Shown here one piece after another: positions 22,801 to 29,924 of a stretch of DNA of 35,697 nucleotides. The DNA lies in assembly GCA_002084875.1 (NCBI GenBank), contig NBMH01000087.1, positions 1 through 35,697 of the forward strand. The letters run 5' to 3'. The notes beneath the pieces were generated by a model that did no database searches, was not told the origin of the DNA, and saw nothing but the letters and a program-made list of their open reading frames with translations. Every line of letters starts with the position of its first letter. Positions within the stretch are counted from its first letter, which is position 1. Position numbers and translations under genes: made by a program. This DNA is from Anaerolineaceae bacterium 4572_78 (GTDB lineage: Bacteria; Chloroflexota; Anaerolineae; 4572-78).

Positions 22801-25641
22801 CGCGGTGCAGAATGGGCAATATTCAACCCTTACCATGTCCAAATTAGCAACAACACGACCCTCGACTATCCGAATGGTTCGGCCCCTGACCTCACTATCA
22901 ACGGCAACCTAACTATTGATAATGGTTCCACGTTCGACATGGGCTATGGGAGTTCTGGCATGTTTAAACCACTAACTGTTAGTGCTGATGTCATCATAAA
23001 TGGAACACTAAAACTTGGTGACATCGAGAATGGCGATATTCATGTTGGAGGTGATTGGATAAATAACGGTGGTACACTTGACCATGAAAATCGAGTCGTC
23101 CACTTAAACGGAACAAATCAAACAATCTATGGCTCGACCACCTTTGCTTATTTATCCAAAACAACCACCAGTGCTGATACCCTCACTTTTGAGAGTGCCC
23201 AAACACAAATAATCACAGAATTACTAACCTTAACAGGTACAGAAAACAACCTGCTAACCTTGCAAAGTAGCGGTAGTAATCAGTGGCAAATTGACCCACA
23301 AGGTTACAGAAATATCGCTTATGTAGCAACTTCCGATGGTGAAAACCTGAACTCCAACCCCATCTATCCAACGGGGGGCAATGATAATGGGAATAATACC
23401 GCATGGTTCTTCCATGCCGTAGATTTGGGCATCAGTAAATCTGTCGAACAAACAGACGTTTTACCTAGCGAACCCATCACATACACTCTAAACTTTTCCA
23501 ACACGGGACCCAACCCTGCCGATTCAGTCACGATATACGATACAATTTCCATAAGCATGACCAATACCAGCCGTCAATTTTCGGGAGTGAGCATGACCGA
23601 GCATGGCACATATCCAAACTTCACATGGCAAATTCCAACCTTGAACATCGGAGAAATTGGGACCATCACCATCATGGGACAATTGCATGACGATGCAGTC
23701 GCAGACATCATGGTCTCGAATACCGCCGAAATCGTCATCGCACAAACCGACCGCAACACTACCGACAATCAGCATGCCGTTTCATTTACAACGAAGAAAG
23801 GTACATGTACCTCCGCACAGAATGGCAATTGGGGCGATGCTAGTACGTGGAAATATTGTCAGGGTGATATTCCCCCTATTGATGGTGTCGCCGTTATATT
23901 GGCTGGTCATGTGATTGAATTGGAAAGCGACCACACTATAAAAGCTGTAACAATCAAAGGCACACTCAACGGCTCAAATTCCACTTTGATTATTGCCCAT
24001 GACGGTACGATAACTAACACAGGAACATTTAGCAACGATAATAACACCGTCCATTTTGTCGGAGCAGGACATGTAATTGGTTCAATTATTTTTAATGATG
24101 TGGTCGCCGATGGGAATATCGCTTTTAGCAATGACACCATCATTAATGGCATTTTGCAACTCAATAATGGAGCGAGCATTGATGCTTACGCTCCCATGTA
24201 CAACATAAATTCAACCTTGCTTTACAACATGGGAGGAGATTTCGGTCGTGGTTTGGAATGGTCGGCTACGACAGGGGCTGGTTATCCTAACCATGTACAA
24301 ATTAGCAACAACACCATCCTAAATCTAAGCAACGGATTGCCGAATATTGCCCGTCAAATCGCTGGAGATTTAACTATTGATGACAGTTCTACTTTAAACA
24401 TGGATGATATGGACAAACATCTAACCATAAAAGGGCAAATCATCATCAGTGGAACATTTAAACTGGCAACACAAACGGGTGGCGATTTTATTATCGAGGG
24501 CGACTGGCATAATCACGGCTCATTCATCCCTCAAAATCGCCGAGTTTATTTCGATGGGACATCTCCCCAAACAATCGACGGCGAAACTGTTTTTGACAAT
24601 CTTGTTATCAATAACAGTCTTGGAGTCACGCCCACAAATTCTGTCACTATCAACCAGGCGATGACCATCAATCCAGATGGGATATTCAATGTTGCTGAAA
24701 CTACACTATATTTCACCTCCGCCACATTAAACAACGATGGCATATTTAATGCTGACAGAAGCCTTGTCATGGCAAACGCAGGCTTGACCACAAGCGGGAA
24801 TATAACCTTTTATGACCTGATACTCATGGACGGCAGTAATAATCTGCTCGGAAGCACGATTAGTCATTCACTGACCATCAGCAATGGAGGCGTCATCCAA
24901 ACGGGTAAGGCTGCCACCTACTACTATCCCCCCGTGGGAGTGGGTGCCGCATTGATTTATAATGTAGATGGTAAGCATATCGTAGGTGGAGAATGGAATG
25001 AAACCGAAGTAGCATCAACGCTTGAAATGGCAGGCATGCCTGCCGAAGTGATAATTCGTAGTGCGGGGCTAACCCCTACGATGCTTAAAATGGATTCATC
25101 TCCTTATAGTCGTACCATCAAAGGCACATTGACAATTGAGAGTGGAGCAGTCTTTACATTATCGGACACATTCGGCGGCGACCTGTTTATCATCGGCGAT
25201 TTTATTAACGATGGGATACTTCAACCTAACCAACGCCATGTAACTTTCAACGGCAAAACCATGCAAAATTTAACCTTAAACGTACCAACATCGTTTGACT
25301 ATCTGACGATTTATACTGGGACGACCCTCGTTGAAACGGTAGCTGACGAAAATGCACATATCGGAATTGTCCTCGAAAACTTTGGCACCATCAGCAAAAC
25401 TAAATCAACCATGACAGGTTTAAATCGCTTTGGGCTAACCGCTATTGAACTGGATATTACCACCCTTAGCAACTTGAGCATGGTCACTGTTCAGCGGCAT
25501 GATGAAAACGCTACAACTGCTATAGCGGAATCATTGCAAACGGGTAAGCACTGGATAATCGAGCCAAATGATGGGGCAAGCAGTTATAACCTTGACATGA
25601 ATCACCAAAAGAGGAACACCTTCTATTTTAAAGGTCGGTGA
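19837..25641 (+). CDS. Adhesin fragment 3: three G8-like/DUF11 super-repeats
   Basis: 1,934-residue open frame, the largest part of the surface protein; coding similarity starts upstream at about 19738 and no ribosome site precedes the Met. It contains three related super-repeats starting near residues 36, 843 and 1322. Each opens with a G8-like motif (W-x4-TW-x2-C-x-G-x2-PP, then G-x-L-N-x-S/A-x3-L-x-I), continues with beta-solenoid units (HVQISNNTTL, GDWINNG, NGTxQT) and, in the first two, ends in a DUF11 domain (YTFSFSNIGDNLAKNIVIDD near 725; YTLNFSNTGPNPADSVTIYD near 1215). The third lacks its DUF11 start because of a deletion and frameshift near 25620. Repeat 1 contains an in-frame palindromic insertion (20018-20040). 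A stalk- or fibre-like cell-surface role is inferred. Confidence 0.8.
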   Translation: MVALTDFEGDSRPDGYRVDIGYDESPFTYGCITKQDGTWNDNETWTTCGGGTPPSGGTPPRSNALRWNSAATIASGHAVTLEGNHTIKNLTINGILNADDKILTISNNGTMTQTASGQFNADTGTVAFNDNCAVVSTTPITFNEITLFGRIDFGSNSIIANLLQIDGGGSVYANPPFYADTSTLLYNSSGDIGRGLEWSTTSGAGYPYHVQISNNTTLDLSNGIPNSARQIEGNLTIDVGSSLEMNFGGDNMSKPLTIVGDIFLNGELSLSHAPDGDFAIEGDWNNNGTFFPNGRMVTFRGSDSQNINGNTTFDILSINKASNNLILNNDITIAGTAGNILRLYNGQINLNGQTMTMSNNGGNILVDGGSRIISGTSNIYFTGSKSVVASNGGSLTFAENVIVLLEATLNFGNNLTTIEGILQINDGGLAETYSPIYARSSLLRFRHAGYNIGSSDKIWQSGSTGTGVPYDVEIDSGTVTIQADKSTCGTLSIAGTATLALTGASNGATTLSLTGGDFINNGTLIPNNQSINFNGSSSPQNLTLNTPTNFYNMTVANGTTLVETGASENANIGGTLTNFGTISKTQTIASTGGLSFGLTDLNLNITTLDNIGEITVVRIDAHAPNTPARMQTGVYWTVIPTIGNSIVNLTLPHNVPSATARACHYLGNSMYWDCESSTSNETSVTLNGITSSDSLWTVGDNPLADLIIQQSVMAKVDSTPASSLSRVELGKPITYTFSFSNIGDNLAKNIVIDDAIPSDITNISMANSGATVSLNSTNPHQWNVQNLLPGESGIITITGNVIEALFGNYTFTNTVSITTSTPDKTNNNDTDFTTITILDLPCVSKVSGNWSNTSTWSYCGGNIPPTDYSAIITAPHIVSLNSNPTLNNLSVMGTLNASNGILTISHGGTITNTGIINAQNSTFIFADGGKSIGASSFNNITLKASTLDLSGATINGTLQIDDGNISTGMSANYGTDSTLRYNTGGIYARGAEWAIFNPYHVQISNNTTLDYPNGSAPDLTINGNLTIDNGSTFDMGYGSSGMFKPLTVSADVIINGTLKLGDIENGDIHVGGDWINNGGTLDHENRVVHLNGTNQTIYGSTTFAYLSKTTTSADTLTFESAQTQIITELLTLTGTENNLLTLQSSGSNQWQIDPQGYRNIAYVATSDGENLNSNPIYPTGGNDNGNNTAWFFHAVDLGISKSVEQTDVLPSEPITYTLNFSNTGPNPADSVTIYDTISISMTNTSRQFSGVSMTEHGTYPNFTWQIPTLNIGEIGTITIMGQLHDDAVADIMVSNTAEIVIAQTDRNTTDNQHAVSFTTKKGTCTSAQNGNWGDASTWKYCQGDIPPIDGVAVILAGHVIELESDHTIKAVTIKGTLNGSNSTLIIAHDGTITNTGTFSNDNNTVHFVGAGHVIGSIIFNDVVADGNIAFSNDTIINGILQLNNGASIDAYAPMYNINSTLLYNMGGDFGRGLEWSATTGAGYPNHVQISNNTILNLSNGLPNIARQIAGDLTIDDSSTLNMDDMDKHLTIKGQIIISGTFKLATQTGGDFIIEGDWHNHGSFIPQNRRVYFDGTSPQTIDGETVFDNLVINNSLGVTPTNSVTINQAMTINPDGIFNVAETTLYFTSATLNNDGIFNADRSLVMANAGLTTSGNITFYDLILMDGSNNLLGSTISHSLTISNGGVIQTGKAATYYYPPVGVGAALIYNVDGKHIVGGEWNETEVASTLEMAGMPAEVIIRSAGLTPTMLKMDSSPYSRTIKGTLTIESGAVFTLSDTFGGDLFIIGDFINDGILQPNQRHVTFNGKTMQNLTLNVPTSFDYLTIYTGTTLVETVADENAHIGIVLENFGTISKTKSTMTGLNRFGLTAIELDITTLSNLSMVTVQRHDENATTAIAESLQTGKHWIIEPNDGASSYNLDMNHQKRNTFYFKGR
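20018..20040. repeat. GTTCCAATGC palindrome, copy 2, inside the adhesin coding sequence
   Basis: Identical over 23 bp to the intergenic copy at 11946-11968. It encodes RSNALRWN. The paralogous repeats at 22.4 and 23.85 kb lack these residues: CGGNIPPTD-YSAII and CQGDIPPIDGVAVI against CGGGTPPSG...NSAATI here. So about 12 codons were inserted in frame, together with a duplication of GGTPP. Confidence 0.85.
25057..25080. repeat. GTAGGGG/CCCCTACG-type palindrome inside the adhesin
   Basis: CGTA plus GGGG (with a GTGC bulge) pairs with CCCC plus TACG around CTAA. It encodes RSAGLTPT, in a place where super-repeats 1 and 3 match poorly. It may be a second in-frame palindrome insertion related to the GTAGGGG family. 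Confidence 0.45.
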
Positions 25642-25681
25642 TACTATCACATACACCCTTGGCTTCTCCAATGTTGGTATA

Positions 25682-26524
25682 ATGGGAGCAGGACGAACCG
25701 TGATTACCGATACACTGCCAATTTCAATTACAAATATTCGCACCATCAGCAGTGGTTTGCCACTTAGTCATACTAATGCTTTTCCTTACATGATGTTTGA
25801 ATCATCACAGGTATTAGTTGGAGAAGGAAGCATCATCACCATAACGGCTGAAATTTCAGCAGGTATTCCAGCAAGCATCATCACCAACATGGTTGTTATC
25901 ACCACCAACAGCATCGACACAGGCTCTGGCAATGACAGGGCAATAGTAGCCACAATCATCACCAACACCACCCCAATTGCCTACGATGATTATATCACCG
26001 TCGCCGAAGATATCCCTATAACAATTGAAGTGCTAACAAACGACACCGATGCAAACAATGATGATTTATTCGTTACACATATAGGTCAGACTTCTATCCT
26101 GAGCAGTCAGACTGAAAATCTGACCTACACGGTCGTTTACACCCCTGCTCGCAATTTCAATGGCAGTGATAGCTTCACCTACAACATTTCCGACATACAT
26201 GGAGCGTCAACGCTTGCTTTGACAAATAATGTCAGCACCGCAACCGTACACATCACCGTAACTCCAATCAACGACATGCCGACCATTTCCGATATGTTTG
26301 ACCAAGTGACGCATGAAGACATGCACTTAACCATGACATTGACAATTAGCGATGTCGAAACAGCCGCGAATGATTTGATATTAATCGCCGAATCATCACA
26401 AACAGATTTGGTCGCACATGAGCAAATTGCATTTGATGGAACGGGCATGACCCGCACCATGACCATCACTCCTACGACGAACATGTTCGGCATGACCGAT
26501 AACGGTTACCATCAGCGATGGTGA
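25682..26524 (+). CDS. Adhesin fragment 4: DUF11 end, cadherin-like domain, repeat R1
   Basis: 280-residue open frame. In-frame sequence upstream of its Met reads KVGDTITYTLGFSNVG, so the true domain begins before 25682. Residues 1-95 finish a DUF11 domain (VITDTLPISITNI). Residues 98-190 are a cadherin-like/VCBS-type domain (TPIAYDDYITVAEDIP, VLTNDTDANNDDLF, NFNGSDSFTYNISD), with the acidic calcium-binding style of such domains. From 195 on is the first 100-residue array unit (TVTPINDMPTISDM ...). The frame ends in MTDNGYHQRW after a 2-nt deletion relative to the later unit (GATAAC in place of ATGATAAC). Confidence 0.7.
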   Translation: MGAGRTVITDTLPISITNIRTISSGLPLSHTNAFPYMMFESSQVLVGEGSIITITAEISAGIPASIITNMVVITTNSIDTGSGNDRAIVATIITNTTPIAYDDYITVAEDIPITIEVLTNDTDANNDDLFVTHIGQTSILSSQTENLTYTVVYTPARNFNGSDSFTYNISDIHGASTLALTNNVSTATVHITVTPINDMPTISDMFDQVTHEDMHLTMTLTISDVETAANDLILIAESSQTDLVAHEQIAFDGTGMTRTMTITPTTNMFGMTDNGYHQRW

Positions 26525-26531
26525 ACTTAGC

Positions 26532-26801
26532 ATGTTTGATGTGTTCAGTTTAACCGTAACTCCAATCAACGACATGCCGACCATTTCCAACATGCTAGAC
26601 CAAGTGACGCATGAAGACATGCCCTTAACTATGATGTTGACAATTAGCGATGTCGAAACAGTCGCGAATGATTTGATATTAATCGCCGAATCATCGCAAA
26701 CATATTTGGTCGCACATGAGCAAATTGCATTTGATGGAACGGGCATGACCCGCACCATGACCATCAGCCGAATCATCGCAAACATATTTGGTCGCACATG
26801 A
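26532..26801 (+). CDS. Adhesin fragment 5: repeat R2
   Basis: 89-residue open frame holding most of the second array unit (MFDVFSLTVTPINDMPTISN, then MLDQVTHEDMPLTMMLTISD, ESSQTYLVAHEQ, TGMTRTMTIS). It is 90% like R1 and R3 by eye. It ends when the 82-bp tandem duplication at 26767 shifts the frame into RIIANIFGRT-stop. Not an independent gene: no ribosome site, and the sequence simply continues the array. Confidence 0.55.
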   Translation: MFDVFSLTVTPINDMPTISNMLDQVTHEDMPLTMMLTISDVETVANDLILIAESSQTYLVAHEQIAFDGTGMTRTMTISRIIANIFGRT

Positions 26802-26848
26802 GCAAATTGCATTTGATGGAACGGGCATGACCCGCACCATGACCATCA
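26685..26848 (+). repeat. Exact 82-bp tandem duplication
   Basis: 26685-26766 and 26767-26848 are identical over 82 bases (from GCCGAATCATCGC to CCATGACCATCA). Since 82 is not a multiple of three, the second copy is read one frame over and the R2 frame terminates. Confidence 0.93.
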
Positions 26849-28410
26849 CTCCTACGACGAACATGTTCGGTATGACCATGATAACTGTTACCATCAGCGA
26901 TGGCGAATTGAGCATGTTTGATGTGTTCAGTTTAACCGTAACTCCAATCAACGACATGCCGACCATATCCGACATGCTTGACCAAATGACGCATGAAGAC
27001 ATGCCCTTTAGCATGTTTGATGTGTTCAGTTTAACCGTGAATGCTGTTAATGACCGTCCACAATTCGTAACCCGCCCATCCGAAAATGCCACAGCAAGCC
27101 TGCCTTATGAGTATAACATTCGTGCCGAAGACATAGATATTGATGATGAATTGACCATAACTGCTCCGATGATTCCCGATTGGGCAACCTTATCCTCGAA
27201 TGGCATGGAAGCCACATTGAGCGGCATTCCAACAAATATCAATGTCGGTAGCAATTTTATAGTATTACAAGTGTGTGATACAGGAGGCTTGACTGACACC
27301 CAAATTTTTGATATAGTTGTAGCGGCAACGGGGACGGTTGTGATGCCGCATGCACCAATTTTTACAAGCGAGCCGATAATTACCGCGACGCAAGATACAC
27401 AGTATAGTTATCATGTCACCGCTTATGATGAGGATGGTGATGTGATGACTATTACTGTTCCGAAGTTACCTCACTGGTTATCGTTTGATGGTAATGGTGA
27501 TGGAACGGGCAGGCTCGATGGTGTACCGACAAGTGATGATGTGGGTAGTCATGATGTGATATTGCGGGTGATAGACCCCACAAATTTAAGTGATACTCAA
27601 CAGTTTACCATCATTGTAACAGGTAAAGTTATAACAGAAGAAAATCAGATGCCAATCGCCACAGATGATGAGTATATCATGGAACGCAATCATGCCATAA
27701 CGGTCAACGTCTTAGCAAACGATAACGACTCTGACGGCGACGAGTTATCGATTGTTAATATGGGACATGGAATACATGGGCAAGTTACCCATAATGAAGA
27801 TGACACCTTAACCTATCGTCCTCAAGCTGATTTTATCGGCAGAGATAGTTTCAGTTATACGGTTGGTGATGGTCATGCTAGAAAGCTGACCGACACTGAT
27901 ATTGGGCATGTAACCATAGTAGTAACCAGTGGGCATGTCATTCCACCATTGGAGTCAGAAGTGGATAGCACTTTAACTTTCACTGATACGCATGGAGATA
28001 ATGTGCTGACGTTCACGATTAGTATACCAGCTCAAACGGCACCTTATGATTTAACAATTGTTTATACAAATATGCCGACCCAAGTACATGACCTACCGTC
28101 GAATTTAATGTTTGTAGGACGGCGATTTAAAATCAATACTTATCATGGAACGGTCTTACTGCCAAATTTTGAATTTGAGATACCAATAACAGTGACCGTG
28201 TACTACGATGAAACATTCGACAAAATTAACGAGAAGTCGATAAAACTCAAGTACTGGCACATGCTAAAAAAGATATGGAACGATGATGGCATCAAAATAA
28301 TTGAAGTGGATACAGAGGAAAATCGTCTAATAGCAACAATAGCTCACTTGACAGAGTTTGCCCTGTTTGCCGACCATTTAGCCATTTATTTGCCTATTAT
28401 TTTGAAATAA
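26788..28410 (+). CDS. Adhesin fragment 6: repeat R3, cadherin-like domains, C-terminal tail
   Basis: 540-residue open frame that opens inside the array with no real start. It has R3 (to about 75, internally deleted), then a dystroglycan-type cadherin-like/He_PIG domain (about 80-190: RPQFVTRPSENATASLPYEY, WATLSSNGMEATLSGIP, VCDTGGLTDTQIFDI), a second of the same kind (190-280: FTSEPIITATQDTQYSYHV, LPHWLSFDGNG), and a VCBS-type domain (285-385: IATDDEYIMERNHAI, VLANDNDSDGDELS, GRDSFSYTVGD). A final beta-rich domain ends HLTEFALFADHLAIYLPIILK. The short tail after a final beta strand recalls exported Chloroflexota proteins and may be a sorting or anchoring signal; no LPxTG motif or transmembrane helix is present. 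Confidence 0.75.
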   Translation: MVAHEQIAFDGTGMTRTMTITPTTNMFGMTMITVTISDGELSMFDVFSLTVTPINDMPTISDMLDQMTHEDMPFSMFDVFSLTVNAVNDRPQFVTRPSENATASLPYEYNIRAEDIDIDDELTITAPMIPDWATLSSNGMEATLSGIPTNINVGSNFIVLQVCDTGGLTDTQIFDIVVAATGTVVMPHAPIFTSEPIITATQDTQYSYHVTAYDEDGDVMTITVPKLPHWLSFDGNGDGTGRLDGVPTSDDVGSHDVILRVIDPTNLSDTQQFTIIVTGKVITEENQMPIATDDEYIMERNHAITVNVLANDNDSDGDELSIVNMGHGIHGQVTHNEDDTLTYRPQADFIGRDSFSYTVGDGHARKLTDTDIGHVTIVVTSGHVIPPLESEVDSTLTFTDTHGDNVLTFTISIPAQTAPYDLTIVYTNMPTQVHDLPSNLMFVGRRFKINTYHGTVLLPNFEFEIPITVTVYYDETFDKINEKSIKLKYWHMLKKIWNDDGIKIIEVDTEENRLIATIAHLTEFALFADHLAIYLPIILK

Positions 28411-28457
28411 GAAAAGTAAGTCGTCGTCCCGCTTTTCGTCCCCCTGCAAGATTGCAT

Positions 28458-28476
28458 TAATTTCATCATGAAATTA
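28458..28476. terminator. Inverted repeat after the adhesin locus
   Basis: TAATTTCAT-C-ATGAAATTA, a perfect 9-bp inverted repeat 48 nt past the adhesin stop and between convergent genes. It is weak as a hairpin (AT-rich, one-base centre), so terminator function is uncertain. Confidence 0.35.
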
Positions 28477-28512
28477 AAGTAACGAAAAAATGAGTTGGGG
28501 GAGGAATTGCTT

Positions 28513-28574
28513 GTTCCAATGCAGAGCATTGGAACAAGAAGTAGGGAATGCAGAGCATTGGAACAAGAAGTGGG
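28513..28574. repeat. GTTCCAATGC palindrome, copy 3 plus a truncated tandem copy
   Basis: 28513-28535 is a perfect palindrome (arms GTTCCAATGC and GCATTGGAAC, AGA loop) followed by AAGAAGTAGGG. The right half (ATGCAGAGCATTGGAAC plus AAGAAGTGGGG) is repeated at 28549-28574. The same AGAAGTGGG tail follows copy 1 at 11946, so the mobile unit is longer than the palindrome. Confidence 0.85.
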
Positions 28575-28578
28575 GAGT

Positions 28579-29610
28579 TTACAATTTTAAGCACTCCTTA
28601 AAAGGCGGATAGGCGATTCCATTTTCAGTGATGAAAGCACTGATAAATTTTGCGGGTGTAACATCAAAAGCAGGATTGGCAACTGATGAACCTTCTGGCG
28701 TGATATGTGTTTGACCGACATGGGTAACTTCATGAGCGGGGCGTTCCTCGATTTCGATTTCATCCCCCGTAGCTAGCTTCAAATCAATCGTACTGGTTGG
28801 AGCAGCCACGTAAAAAGGGATATTATGAGCATGGGCAACTAAGGCAAGATTATATGTGCCAATTTTATTTGCCGTATCTCCATTTGCCGCCACGCGGTCA
28901 CAACCAACCACACATAAATCAACCTCCTTTGTCCGCATGAAATGTCCTGAAGCTCCATCCACAATAACCGTATGTGGTATATTTTGTTGATTTAATTCCC
29001 ATGCGGAAAGCCGAGCACCTTGCAAGCGCGGTCGCGTCTCATCTAGGTAAACATGGACTTGCTTACCATGCTCATGTGCTGTGCGAATAATCCCCAATGC
29101 AGTGCCATAATCCACAGTAGCTAAACTACCTGTATTACAATGATGAATAATATTCGCCTTATCAGGAATCAATGGTAATGCATTCAAACCGATTTGCTTA
29201 TTTGTTTCCACATCGGCTTGTGCGATACGATGAGCTTCAGCAAGCACCTCATCACGAATAGCCTCAATTGTTTTCATGCTTTCATCATCAATCTGATTCA
29301 TGATGCGGGCAATTGCCCAAGAAAGATTAACTGCCGTTGGGCGAGATTTACGTAGCACTTCTGCCGCTGTGTGCATTTCAGCATGTATATCAGCAATATT
29401 TCTGGCAGTGCTATGATATGCCGTCAAAGCCATGCCATAAGCCGCGGCCGCTCCGATTGCTGGTGCCCCACGAATGACCATGCTACGAATAGCCTGGGCA
29501 CATTCTTGATAGGTGGTATAATCTTGATAAAGTATTTTATGTGGCAACACGCGTTGGTCTAGCATGAGAACTGTGCCATTTTTCCATTCGATTGTATGAT
29601 AGTTTGTCAT
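28579..29610 (-). CDS. mtnA: S-methyl-5-thioribose-1-phosphate isomerase
   Basis: Methionine-salvage enzyme that converts 5-methylthioribose-1-phosphate into 5-methylthioribulose-1-phosphate. 343 residues from the ATG at 29610 (MTNYHTIEWKNG), preceded by AAGGAGAA; the longer open frame to 29682 has no ribosome site. Family marks are RGAPAIGAAAAYG (47-59), HHCNTG with catalytic C158, and GCDRVAANGDTANKIGT with catalytic D238. It is related to eIF2B subunits, but these catalytic residues and the IRGAPAIG motif identify the isomerase. No other methionine-salvage gene lies in the window. It is convergent with the adhesin locus and has a palindromic repeat 82 bp upstream of its start. Confidence 0.95.
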   Translation of the reverse strand: MTNYHTIEWKNGTVLMLDQRVLPHKILYQDYTTYQECAQAIRSMVIRGAPAIGAAAAYGMALTAYHSTARNIADIHAEMHTAAEVLRKSRPTAVNLSWAIARIMNQIDDESMKTIEAIRDEVLAEAHRIAQADVETNKQIGLNALPLIPDKANIIHHCNTGSLATVDYGTALGIIRTAHEHGKQVHVYLDETRPRLQGARLSAWELNQQNIPHTVIVDGASGHFMRTKEVDLCVVGCDRVAANGDTANKIGTYNLALVAHAHNIPFYVAAPTSTIDLKLATGDEIEIEERPAHEVTHVGQTHITPEGSSVANPAFDVTPAKFISAFITENGIAYPPFKECLKL

Positions 29611-29924
29611 TAGTTTCTCCTTTGAATAATTACGTGCAAAAACATAATTGATAGTATACTTGTGAAGGTCATAAAGTAACATTTTGTACCAAGACCTGAC
29701 AGGTTTCTAAAAACCTGACAGGTCTAACCAAAGAACCTTGGATGCTCTAGCAATATCTAATGTTACTTTGTGCCCGTTTTTAGTATAGCTGAATTGTACA
29801 ATTAAAATATATATATGTCAAAGAAATAGTATTTTCACATTAGTATTCCATATTTTGCTAAAGCTTCTGATTCAAAGTATTATGCAACCATGGACAAGTT
29901 GTCCGTGTAACTCGGAGGTATATA
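29611..29924. other. Divergent intergenic region between mtnA and prfB
   Basis: 314 bp, no gene seen. It contains an AGACCTGACAGG palindrome (29692-29725) and an AT-rich tract with a GAATTGTACAATT palindrome near 29790. Promoters for mtnA and prfB must lie here but no convincing -35/-10 pair was found. Confidence 0.6.
29692..29725. repeat. AGACCTGACAGG palindrome, copy 4
   Basis: AGACCTGACAGGTTT and AAACCTGACAGGTCT arms around CTAA, with one central mismatch. This copy lies upstream of mtnA between divergent genes, so the family is not simply a set of terminators. Confidence 0.85.

Larger units (their letters stand above)
26255..27040 (+). repeat. Cadherin-like tandem array, 300-nt ancestral unit
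   Basis: The marker ACCGTAACTCCAATC starts at 26255, 26553 and 26935, and the related ACCGTGAATGC at 27034. Intervals are 298, 382 and 99 nt. Relative to a 300-nt (100-codon) unit these are -2, +82 and -201. The -2 and +82 explain the two frame changes seen (frames 2, 0, 1 in turn); the -201 is in frame and joins HEDMP directly to SMFDVF. Units are nearly identical at DNA level. Confidence 0.88.
17074..28410 (+). pseudogene. Giant secreted surface protein/adhesin locus, frame-broken
   Basis: These 11.3 kb read as one ancestral gene of about 3,750 codons: signal peptide, CBM9-like domain, beta-helix, three G8-DUF11 super-repeats, cadherin-like repeats and a C-terminal LAIYLPIILK tail. The domain order continues smoothly across each break, but the frame changes near 19175, 19490, 19605, 19735, 25620, 26490 and 26767. 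Pieces are listed separately below. Other large genes in the window are intact, so general base-calling error is an incomplete explanation. Decay, slippage-driven phase variation or local assembly error in repeats remain open. Confidence 0.75.

Noticed and set aside
23213-24791. Minus-strand open frames within the adhesin locus
   Set aside because: They overlap a long, well-supported plus-strand reading frame and show no domains of their own.
26255-27040. CRISPR-like array
   Set aside because: Repeats are 300 nt, coding and contiguous, with no short repeat-spacer pattern.
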